Below are positions 33,375 through 44,201 of a DNA stretch of 64,000 nucleotides, piece by piece. How positions within the stretch are numbered: the first letter of the stretch is position 1; every line of letters starts with the position of its first letter. The stretch comes from Albula goreensis (lineage: Eukaryota; Chordata; Actinopteri; Albuliformes; Albulidae), in assembly GCA_022829145.1 (NCBI GenBank), contig CM040747.1, forward strand, positions 36,410,052-36,474,051, written 5' to 3'. The notes under the pieces are model-generated. The model did not search any database. It worked only from the letters and a program-made list of their open reading frames with translations, and was not told where the DNA came from. The translations under genes were made by a program, and so were the position numbers.

Positions 33375-33560
33375 ATGACACCCCCCAATCACACAACACC
33401 CTCCAATCACACTACACACCCTAGTCACACTACACCCTCATATCACACTACACCCTCCAATCACAAGACACCCCCAAATCATGCAACACCCTCCAATCAC
33501 ACTCCATCCCCTAATCACACCACTCCCTCCAATCACATGGCACTACCCAAACACACTGTC
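33375..33560 (+). repeat. 18-bp in-frame repeat in LINE ORF1
   Basis: About ten copies of CCCTCCAATCACACTACA-like units encode a P-x-N-H-T-T hexapeptide repeat. The same units reappear at 33910-33960 and 34772-34850, on both sides of the MITE. Confidence 0.85.
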
Positions 33561-33962
33561 CACCCCAGACACACAGTGGCCCCATCCACTGACACTGCCT
33601 TCCTGACTGACTCCAACCAGAAGCATGTGGATATGAGACGCATGTTCCCAGAAAGGAGGGTGTGTAAGCTGTGGTGCCCCACGACTAAGTCTGCCCTCCA
33701 GCAGCTCTCAGACAGCATCCTGGGAAACCCTGGCACCATCATCATCCACACCGGGACCAATGACCTGGCCTCTCAGTGGGAGGGGGTGGCTGCCTCTGTG
33801 ATCGGAGTAGCTGAGAGAGCCACACAGCGCTTCCCCAGGGCAAAGATTATTATCTCCACCCTTCTGCCCCGTGCTGACGTGCCACAGCACACCATAAACA
33901 GCATCAACACCAATCACACTACGCCCCCTAATCACACTACAACCTCCAATCACACTACACAC

Positions 33963-34763
33963 CAGTTGCAGCCGGTGAGTTGGAAACAGGGGAAGCTCAA
34001 ACCTCACCTTTAAATCTATTATTAATTTCAACCGGTTCCTGTTAATCCGCCTTCATTAACAATAAAACTAGCGATTCACAGAATAATTAACACTAATCGT
34101 GTAAATACAGTAAATGATTACCAGTGTCATTGAGTGACGGTATTATTTCTCTTTACTGAACTGTTTAAAATTTGTAAAAACCAACATGTAATTGTACTTT
34201 TCGCTCTCTGCCCGATGTCAGGGATTGTTCATGTCAAATGCGCTCGTCTGATTTGCAAGATTCTGCCGTTTAAATGCTCGCAAAACACCGTGGATTGTCT
34301 GAAGCTTGTGTGCTGCAGGGAAAGCTTAAATTGTCTAACAAGGATGACAATCATCTAAATACGCATTGAAAAACTAATACCTTAATGTAATACCTTAATT
34401 GTGTTACGATTCAAATTTATAAAACGGAAGTAAAGGTATTGAAATCGATCTCAATTTTTGAGAATACACCTTTAGATTACAGAAAACAGGATCTTTTATC
34501 TGTATAATGCATCTGTGTTGAGTGCTATGCACAAAAAACTAAAGTGTAGCACACAGGTTTCAACGAGTTTGCGAAAACAGCAACTCCATCACAAAATGTA
34601 ATTGATAATCATGTACTCTGTTTACGCAATTGGTGATGATTATTCCACGAATCGCTAGGTTTATTGTTAATCAAGGCGGATTAATGGGAACAGGTTGAAA
34701 TTAATGATAGATTTAAAGGTGAGGTTTGAGCTTCCCCTGTTTCCAGCTCACCAACCGCCACTG
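33963..34763. mobile_element. hAT-type MITE (801 bp) inside the LINE
   Basis: Terminal inverted repeats of about 125 bp, starting CAGTTGCAGCCGGTGAG on the left and, reversed, CAGTGGCGGTTGGTGAG on the right. Flanked by a perfect 8-bp duplication CTACACAC (33955-33962 and 34764-34771), diagnostic of hAT. The target duplication falls in the 18-bp repeat of LINE ORF1. No transposase. Confidence 0.92.
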
Positions 34764-37420
34764 CTACACACCCTAGTCACACTACACCCTCCAATCACAC
34801 GACACTCCCTATTCACACGACACCTTCCAATCACAATACACCCCCCATTATGTCCCCAGTGCGTGTAACATCTACGCAGATTCCACAGATACCAAACAGG
34901 AGCTGCTCACAGCTGGCTAAAATACACCTCGTCCACCACCCCAATCTGAACACTCAACATCTATGTGACCGGGTACACCGAAATGACCAGGGGGTCAAAA
35001 TATTTGCCAAGTACCTGAGAGACACCGCCTTGGGTTGACAGCCAGCCAGCCCCAGCCCCATACCCAAGCACAGCCATCATGGGACACAGAGGGTCTATGT
35101 TAACACACAGCCTGAACTCAGCTATGCTGCAGCCCAGCACACACAGCCTGTAGCTGGAACATCCAAGGTCCGTGGCCCACATCACTTGGTCTGAAGAGCA
35201 AGGATCCTGAATTTGTAAATAGTTTAGAAAATGTTGATATTTTGCTACTCAGTGAAACCTGGTGCCCACCCAACGTTAGAGAGAAAATATATATAAACAG
35301 AACAAGCCAGACAACATACAGGCACAGCCCAGTAAGCTGTAAGATCTAAAACACACATACAGATGGGCTCCAAACAGCGTAGAAGAATTTGGCAAAGCTC
35401 TTAACTCACCTGAAATCACTAACCTTCCTAATAACTTTATTAACACACAGTACGAATCTAAAAAATCAGGCCTAAATCTGGCTGTGAAACATATTGAGGA
35501 CATATTTCATGAAGCAGCCAAAATATCAAAACTGAAACCACACAAGAATTGTAACCCAAAAAACAAATATAAAGAGAAATGGTTTGACGATGAATGTAAC
35601 ATAATTCGGAAAAAGTTACTGAAACTGTCTAATCAAAAACATCATCAGCCCCAAAACCCAGATTTACGCTTGGAGTACTGTGAAACATTAAAACACAAAA
35701 ATACTCTGAAACAGAAAAAAGAAAACCACATTAACAAAACTCTCATAGACATTGAAAAATCAATTGATCAAAACTAATTCTGGGAAATGTGGAATAATTT
35801 CAGTTCAGCACAAAAACCTGCATTAACTTTAAAAAATGGCTCAGTTTGTTAACAGTATTTTGAAAACTTGTATATGGAAATTGAACAATCAAAAAAATTA
35901 ACAAACGAATGAATTGAAATCATAGAAAAACTCACATTACTTGAACAATCGATCAAAGACAACCGAAACGCAATTGACAGACCAATCATGACAACATAAA
36001 TAATGAGATGCCAGTTAATACAAGAGGCCCGACTGAAATTATTCAGTCAATCACTAAGTATTGGCTGCTCCCTGACACCTGGAACCAAGGGCTTATATCC
36101 CCAATCTAGAGTGGAGATAAATTAGACCCCAATAATTACCGAGGCATCTGTGTAAGCAGTAATCTGGGGAAGTTATTTTGCAGCATCCTTAATTCAAGAA
36201 TTATAAACTTCCTTACCGAGCACAGTGTCTTGAGAAAGAGTCAAATTGGATTCCTCCCAAAACATCACACAACAGATCATATTTACACCCTATACACCCT
36301 CATAGACAAACCTGTTCACCAAATAAACAAAGGAAACAACTTTGCATGCTTTATTGACATTAAAAAAACATTTATTTGATTCTGTTTGGCACCAGGGATT
36401 AAATTATAAAATACTGGTGGTACTAGTGGTATTGGGGGTTAAGCATATAAAATGTATTTAGAAATCAAATGTGCAGTGAAAATTGACAATCAAAGAACAG
36501 AATTCTTCATTCAGGGTCGTGTATGTTGTGCTGTGAGGTATGGGGTCCACTTAGCCATCCAGACTACTCACAACGGGACAAAAACCCAGTGGAAATCCTC
36601 CATGCTGAATTTTACAAAAATATACTCCAGGTCCACCGAAACACACCAAACAATGCATGCAGGGCAGAATTAAGCCTGTTACCCTTTGATTATTAACATT
36701 CAGAAAAGAGCATTAAAATTCTGGATTCATCTGAAAACAAGTGAACCAAATTCCCTCCAATATAAGGCCTTCCTATCCCAAGAGCTAAGCCCCAATAGAA
36801 GTCCTCTCAGTCAGCTGGCCATTAAACTAACAAACCAAACAACAACTAACAATACGAAATATGACATGTTTCAGACCAGCACTGCTTCAATTACAATCAG
36901 TCAATTAATAAATCAAATAAAAGATTCTTATTTGGAACATTGGAAGAAAATGACAAAACTGCAGACCAAATTAAATTGCTACACTATGTTAAGCAGAAAT
37001 TACAAACTGGCAGAATATCTCTCCACTGTCAGAGATATGAAGCAGAGACAGATCCAAACCAAATACAGACTAAGTGATCACAGCCTGGCCATTGAAACAG
37101 GCAGACACAAGCAAACCTGGCGCCCCAAAGAGGAGAGGATATGTGATCACTGTGAGACAGGTGAGGCTGAGACAGAGCTACACTTCCTCCTATACTGCAC
37201 AAATGAAACAAAATCCACAAAGACTTCTTTGAAAAATGTAAAAGAATACGTCCAAATTTTGAAACACTCCTTGGGGAGAGACAATTACCAATCTTTAATA
37301 AATTTCATGTTTGTTCCATTTTTCCCGTTATTAATTGTGTTAATTGTTCTGTTATTGTGTTAACTGTACCATTTGCTTTGGCAACACAGCCCATGTCATG
37401 CCAATAAAGCACCTTGAAAT

Positions 37421-38440
37421 GATGTGCTGCCTAATGTTTGAAATATGAGTCTGGATGTTGATAAAATTAATTATTGATTGCTCAGAAAATGGGAAAATTC
37501 ACAAAGATACTGATCAGGGAACGATAGAATAGCTATCTAATCAGGGTCTAATCTCCCTCTCCCCATGTAAAGCTCTGCAAATTATTAGAGCTTCAGTGTT
37601 GATGTGATCACCAAGAAAAGGGCACGCCACGTCTGACAAACTATCTCCTACCTACATGCTGCAGGCTCTGCAGGTGTTCCAACAAGTAACTCCAGGATAG
37701 TTGAAGTGAACCTGTTCACACGCTCCCTCACATGCACGCGCACACACACAGACAGACAGACAGACACGTGCTCCAGAAGGGGAAGGAGCTGGAGGGAGAG
37801 AGACAGGTGATAGCCCCCTGTGGTTGGGCATGTTTATCAAAGGATTCTACATTTGGGGGCATCTTAGGGCTTACCAACAACAAAGAGGGTCGTACCACGC
37901 CAAATTCCGCTTTTAACTGGTAACCCCAAATGTACATCCATTTTGGCTGTCATAAGTGTTTCGTTTTAGTTTCTGAGTAAAGCTCTGCTCCTTGCCATGC
38001 TTGAAAAGCCTGTTGCCTCTTTGGTTACTGATTCAGGGGTATTTACAAGGGGGTGGAGTCCATTTGTCCCTCTCAGGCCGTGTCTGGGTGCATGGCAAGG
38101 GACCATAAAAGAAGGGAGCCGGTAAATAACCATAAAATACATGTTGCTGTCTCAAAACTAGTCTATAGATAGAACACACACATAATCCCACTTTCACACT
38201 CAACTTCAACACAAGGTAATTCTGGTCATGAACCAAATAGCTGGCAACCCCAAGACTCATGGGGTTTTATCCTGCTTTAAATTCCTGTGATACAGGAGTA
38301 AGAAGAGAGGGATGGGACCAATGTGGACAAAGGAAGGAAGGCTGGAGAGAGGAGAGGTTTGACTGAAAGAAGGAGCTGTTTTACGTTTCTCTGTATGGAG
38401 CCATAACCACTAACTATTTACTAAAGGTCACAAAGTACAC
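37421..38440. other. Intron sequence with (CA)/(GACA) microsatellite
   Basis: Contains CACACACACAGACAGACAGA at 37741. The 37.97-38.05 kb part (GTAAAGCTCTGCTCCTTGCC) looks like the U5 region of an LTR, but borders were not found. No exon recognised. Confidence 0.4.
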
Positions 38441-38452
38441 AGCACTACTCAC

Positions 38453-38626
38453 CCCAGTGTCTGCAGTTTACAGTTTGGACTCTTCAGTCCAGCACAGAGC
38501 AGCTTCACTCCTGAATCTCCCAGGTTATTGTAGCTGAAGTCCAGCTCTCTCAGGGATGAGTTTGATGACTGGAGAGCTGTTGCCACAATTTTACAGGACT
38601 CCTTTGTAAGACCACAGCTGCTGAGT
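38453..38626 (-). CDS. NLR leucine-rich-repeat exon (174 bp)
   Basis: Encodes LSSCGLTKESCKIVATALQS, then SNSSLRELDFSYNNLGDSGV and KLLCAGLKSPNCKLQTLG, a full ribonuclease-inhibitor-like LRR unit. Exactly 174 bp, acceptor TTTCTTTCAG (exon starts 38626), donor CTGGG|GTGAGT, same phase as the exon at 25601-25774, so the two splice in frame across 12.7 kb. The FISNA-NACHT exon ends in phase 0 while this exon starts with the last base of a codon. Direct splicing from NACHT would therefore break the frame unless an exon is missed. Confidence 0.9.
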
Positions 38627-38649
38627 CTGAAAGAAAGAGGTGATGTGTT

Positions 38650-41070
38650 AATATTTAACACTTAATATTTTAAATGTCGTATTGATAGTGCTCACTGATG
38701 AAGAGTGATAATGAGGATTGTAAGATCTACAATGCTCTGAGGAAGATGTCTGTGCTACACTCTCCAACTGCAGCACTTTCCACCTGAGAATAAGATGTCC
38801 TGCTCAAGTCTGACAGTTCTACAGCTGTGGTTCTGACCCAAATAGCCCCTTTTCCTCTGTTCAATTCTGTCAGAATTGGGGCTAATGGCCCAGCTACCTT
38901 TTCCACAGTCTTTTTCAGGCTAACTCTGGGCTTTAAGCCTCACTCATGGCCCTACTCATGCCCCTGAGCCAAGTGTGGACAGCAGGGCTAAGGATGGAGT
39001 TATCAGATCCTTCTATACTGTATTTCATTATGAAAGTAAATTCCAGCCTTTAGAGTGAATAGTCAGTTAGATTGATGAGTTGTGAGAAGTTTGTATTTTC
39101 TTCCAATGAGAGTAAAAAAGCAGAAATTATCACACAGCTAAAGGTTCACAGGAGTAGTCACAGGAAGGCAAGGGGGTTTTTAGTTCACATCTGATCAGCA
39201 GTGCAGTGTGTCTGTTCTGATGGTGATCATTTCTCAATGACCGGTGACCAAACTTTTTGGTAGTTTTTGGTTTTATGAATTTTACCAAAAAATCCCAACA
39301 TAGGAACACCAATGTCAAAACAGTGCACATCACTGAGCCATCAGCAGGAAGCTAAAATCATTTTTTGATGTTTAACTATAAACAATTAAGGTGCTCAGAT
39401 AAGAAACAAAATATTTTCTCTCTGATACTTAACTGCCATTCTCTGAAAAAATTAAAGACAACATAAAAAAGCAATCAATATTCTAGGCTACTACAGTCTG
39501 CTTTCCCTGTTTTCAGGCATCAGTCAGTTTCAGTGCTTGTTTATAATCAGGTCTGCATTTCAGAACATTCACAGGTGCTTCTGTTCAAGTTACTGGCGTG
39601 AAATTCAGAACTGAATGATTATGGTTAAAATTATAATCCCAATTATTTTGCTAAATATTGTGATTACAATTTTTAATCAAAATTATCCGTCTGATTCATG
39701 AATCAAAATTATTTTATTGCACTTTACACATCTTATAACATGTTCATATTTTTTCTTTGGCTCTTGTAAATCAGTGCATTATTCAATTCTCAAAGATGCA
39801 ACAGCTAGAAAAGTTAATTTTCAATTTTATTGTGGTTCTTATTTTTAGTATTTAGTTGTCTAAACAATAACGATAAACTGGTGTGAAATCTAAATATTTC
39901 CAAATTCTGTGTTCACTTTGTCACTTCCAGCTGGCCCTGGCATCTCCTGGTCCTGTACTGGCATCACAGTCCAGCATTTACCAGGTTCTGGGTCAATGTG
40001 CTCAGCATCCAAAGGTATCACAGTCTCCTTATCCTCAAACTCTCATAATATGCTGGATGGAAAGTGCTCAGTAATTCTTTGGAATTGAGTGATTTTTCCC
40101 AGTACCTGGAAAGCCATTGATACTTCAGTATAGTCTGTATAAATACCCACATTTTGAAGTATGATTGAACTCTCACTGTCAATGTCATATATCGAGCATA
40201 AATTCATTCTGTGGCACTGTACCACTGAATTACCCAATTCACAAATATACCCTATGCCATGCCATGTGCCAGTAAATTCAGTGTAACCCTATATCATTTG
40301 AAATATAATTTTACACAAGGTCTGAATCATCAAATTTTGTGATTAGGGTTAGAAACAAGTAAATATTTTGGCTGTGCATCTTTTTCCCATCTTTTGTTGT
40401 CTTGTCTTTACTGTAATTGAAAATAATGAACCTCTACAACAATAATGCTCAGTTTTACAAGGAACCCAACACAGCTGTAGCATTAACCGGTTGCATAAAA
40501 CCAGAAATGAAATAACACACAAAGCTGGATCCATCGGGGCCCTTATTCAGAACAGTTTTGCTGTATCTAAATGCTTTGGCTCCTCTCTAAGCTCTGCTGC
40601 AGTTACTAAATGTGTCCACTACTGTCTGTCATCGCGCCACAGAGAACAGGCTGTGACACATTCACGCCAAAACTGTTGTGAGGATGTAATGATGAAGCGC
40701 CGCGTTGCAGAGGTACCGCTAGCTTATGGCTGTGTGCGGTTTGTGTCGCTCAACTTCACAAGCCCCTCATGGCATCCAAATTAAAGTTTCATCTGTCAAA
40801 GTCACCAATTTGGTGTAAAACAGAACAGAATATTCAACATATACCTTGTGGGTAAACGAGCTAGTTCCTCGCCAATAGAATAAGTTTGCTTGGTAGCTGG
40901 TACACAGCCTCCCCCCTCAATCTCTGGCAGAAAAGCTTCTCTGTTGACTCTCTTATTGTGGCAGGAGAAGCAAGCTCCACTGCTTGTTTGAGCCTAATTG
41001 CCAATCAACTTGGCTGTTGGCGATGTCAGGTTTTAGGAAAAACCTTGCTTTGAGTTCACATAGTTTTTGT
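38650..41070. other. Intron sequence, nothing recognised
   Basis: No further LRR exon or known repeat was identified by eye. AT-rich around 39.6-39.9 kb. Confidence 0.4.
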
Positions 41071-41074
41071 ACAG

Positions 41075-42565
41075 GGCTGCGTTCCAATCCGAAAAAATGC
41101 TTGCTTCTTCATGCTCACGCACACTGCAATTGAGGAGGGGAAAAAAAGTTCCATATAAAACACCATGAGGGAGGTTCCATTCCAGATTTGTTGAGGGAAA
41201 GGCAAATTTTAATTTTCTCAAGCCCTCGGTTTTACTTCCTCCAAAGGACCAACACAACGGAGCCAACAAAAATCCCTCCAAGCGTTGATACTGCCCAGAA
41301 TACACGGCGATGCTTGCTCACTTGCCCACGTGTTAAACTTTATTTGAATATTATGCTCTTGCTACCGATGAACTAGCTAATTTAAATACAGACTTTACCA
41401 AATTCAAACACCTCTGTTGCCAATTGATTATACAATCCATTCGCTAAAACGCTGTTGAGGTGGTGATCATTATTTAATTCTTACAGATTCAAAGGAAATG
41501 CCCAACACTCAATAACTGCTTATCATGTTAATTGATGAATTAATTAGCAGTCCAAAAATACATATACGTTTTTGCCCTGAAGTTTTAACCATAAGCTCCA
41601 ATAAGCTGGTGGAGGCATAGCTGCCGTAGCCATGTATTTTGTTAAGAATAACCTACATTTCCTGAAACTTGAAAATGTAACAATTACACTACTGTTAGCT
41701 TCAATAATCCACACAGCATCAAATAGAGTTTTCTGTTGAGCACATATTTTTTTAAATCTCCATTTAAACATATTGATATAACTGCCTACATGAATCGCAG
41801 CATAATTTCGGGTTAATTCTTCTGATATCGATATTGATTTTTTGCTTCATCTTTTTACCTATCTCTATACTTATGTACTTTTACACCCTTACACTTCACA
41901 CTTATTTATCATTAGGTTAATTGATCTGTTTTACCATGTTATTGTTACCGATTGTATTATCTTTACACTTCTATGCCAAACGCTTAGGGATGCACCCTGC
42001 TGAAAAGGTGTTACACAAATAATAAACTATTGTCATGATTATGATAATTATTTAATATGATTATTAAATTGTGCATACAAATAAGTGTCTTCACGTCGGA
42101 AAAGCTCGGCAACCTTATTGAAAATCACATCACATCAATTCATAGTATATAAAAGCATCGATTCAAAATGATTTTATGGTCATGGAAAATATAAGGATTT
42201 TGGCATGGGGAATTAACATCTAGCGAACATGCATCTTCAACTGAGTAACTACATTGCTGGTTAAGTTGCATAACGTAGCCTAGAGAGAACTCTCTCTGTT
42301 TTTACATAAGTTATGCAGTGCAGAGTTGAACTGGAATAGGTACTGCAACCTACAAGTAACACATCGCGGCAATCTAGTCCTAGTGAAGGAACGCGAAGTG
42401 AGGAAGAACCGCGAGGGTCATTCCAATTCAAACAGCCACAACCCTTCCCCTCCATTGCTCCCCCTCACTCGGGAAGGGCTCCCTCACCTGCTATGTCACT
42501 GGAGGGTTCACTCGATTGGAGGGAAGAAGTGAAGGGAGGATTTTATTTTGGATTGGAACACAGCC
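41075..42565. mobile_element. DNA transposon with GGCTGCGTTCCAAT end (1491 bp)
   Basis: The left end GGCTGCGTTCCAATCCGAAA and the right end, reversed, GGCTGTGTTCCAATCCAAAA are inverted repeats. A 3-bp duplication CAG flanks it (41072-41074 and 42566-42568). The right subterminal region is purine-rich like the element at 22953-23748, which also has a 3-bp duplication. No transposase was recognised, so probably non-autonomous. Confidence 0.65.
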
Positions 42566-42995
42566 CAGGTCTCGCTTTATAATCTTGTAGTCGCCATAAT
42601 GTAGCCTACTGACTCATAGCCTACTTTGACTTCAGTTATGTCTTGATTGTCTCTTCCCTCGTTGTGTCAAGTGTCATAACATGAATGTATGTAACTAGGA
42701 GTAACTACGAGTGAAATATTTTGCTGTGTCCCACATGGAGTGATGAGGGGTTACCACAGAGCTACAATTGTGAATCTATAGGGACTCAAAATGGCGCCAT
42801 CATGTCTGACTCTGGTACCTTTACAAAGTAAACTCAATCATAGACAGTCATATGAGACAGCAGTAAAGTAGGTTTGATAATCACTTTTAAATTCAGCATG
42901 CAGGCAAATCAATATTTCATTCTGTGACCAAGTATTTAGCCTACAAGTTGTGTTCTAAAACATCCATTTGACGAGACCACACCTCCTTAAGCAAT

Positions 42996-43330
42996 ATGAT
43001 GTCTATGTTTGACCCAACCAGCATTTTAAGAGTCAGGAACCCTGATCAAATGGTTACTTGGAGTAATAAAACTGGCCCATCTAAATCTAGGATCAACCAA
43101 TGGTTTATATCACATTCATTATGCCCTAACATTGTAAAAGTAGAAGTTGTTCCAACACCACTGTTGGACCAGAACACTCTTGTAATAGCTTTTAGTACTT
43201 ATGATGTTCATACAAAAAGAAGACTCTCTTACTGGAAACATAATACCTCTTTGTTTGGACTTGAGCCGACTAGATATCAAATTATTGCATGTACTAATTC
43301 TGTCTGGATAAAGCAAAGCAAGTAACATTA
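42996..43330 (+). mobile_element. L1/Tx1-like LINE endonuclease C-terminal fragment
   Basis: SKSRINQWFISHSLCPNIVK, VEVVPTPLLDQNTLVIAF and RRLSYWKHNTSLF follow the layout of the end of an APE domain (S-R-I-D-x-W-x-I-S ... S-D-H ... G-x-W-K-x-N). The catalytic SDH is LDQ here. One open frame, about 109 codons, flanked by nothing recognisable. Confidence 0.6.
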
Positions 43331-43339
43331 AATGATCTT

Positions 43340-44195
43340 AACAGGGACCTTCTAAACAACCTAGCAATGTAACCCTAGCAATGTAATCAGGTTCTGAAAA
43401 AAAGGGAGGAAAATTAAAAGAGCACAAACATTACTCTATTTTGAAGTACATACAGTGACTATAACCTAGAAGAAAACTGAACTAAATTAGCTCATTTGAA
43501 AAGCAAGGTGAGTCAACAGTACATCTATAAAGCCAAAGGAGTTTCATAAGGACAAGCTATAAATAGCTGGAAGAAGGTGAACATATTGTAATTACTTTTT
43601 AAAATGGGAACAACAACATGATATCTGAACTAAATTTAAATGGTATCTTGATAAAAAAAAAACCCATGGAAATGTCAAAGCTTGTCAAGTAATTTTACTC
43701 AACACTATGTGGTCATTCAGGCAGTAATCTTTACACCTCCCAGATGGAACTACATCAGCATACAGAAGTCACCAACTAGGGCCCCCCACAGTCGACACGT
43801 GCAAAACAACAGCACGGATGATTCACACGGTTCGAGAAAAAACAAAATTTTAACTTCAATTGTAAAATTACATTAAGCTATATTTGGCATCTGGCATCAT
43901 CTTTGCTTGGTCAAGTAAAAGCTAGATAGCAAAGTGGAGGGTTTACTAGACCCAATGCAATTTGCCAATAAAACTAATGGAGGTGTTGTTTTTAACACAA
44001 CTACTGTATAGTAAGCATACTGTATACTAAGTGTGAATATATATACAGACTTTCATAGATAACTCACCATTAGTTTCAACCAGAAACAATATGAAAAAGA
44101 ACAGGACCAAAACTGACATTCTATGGTCTCTTATGCTGTATTGTGAGAAGACAGAGTAGCTGGATAACAGAAATGTTGAATGTTGAGGGCTATGT
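43340..44195. other. Intron sequence, nothing recognised
   Basis: AT-rich; short unsupported open frames. Confidence 0.4.
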
Positions 44196-44201
44196 ATATA
44201 A

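Larger units (their letters stand above)
33375..37421 (+). mobile_element. SGNH-type LINE, damaged, nearly full span
   Basis: ORF1: 18-bp repeats, then a GDS-like block I (LTDSNQKHVDMRRMFP), block III with HTGTND (about 33745), and after the MITE a block V, DRVHRNDQGVKIFAKYL (about 34970-35030). ORF2 pieces: the endonuclease Glu block ENVDILLLSETWCPP (35230), a linker (35484-35777), an RT start NNYRGICVSSNLGKLFCSIL and GFLPKHHTTDHIYTLYTLID (36130-36310), and a C terminus with a CDHCETGEAETELHFLLYC zinc motif (about 37140-37200). The RT catalytic centre is deleted. The 3' end carries ATGCCAATAAAGCACCTTGA, a common fish LINE tail. It lies antisense in an NLR intron. The esterase ORF1 suggests a CR1-like clade, which phylogeny should confirm. 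Confidence 0.8.

Noticed and set aside
37650-38060. Possible endogenous retrovirus LTR with primer-binding site (TTTGGGGGCATC near 37852, GTAAAGCTCTGC near 37979)
   Set aside because: No matching LTR pair, no internal genes and no target duplication found; order of the two motifs does not fit a simple LTR-PBS layout.
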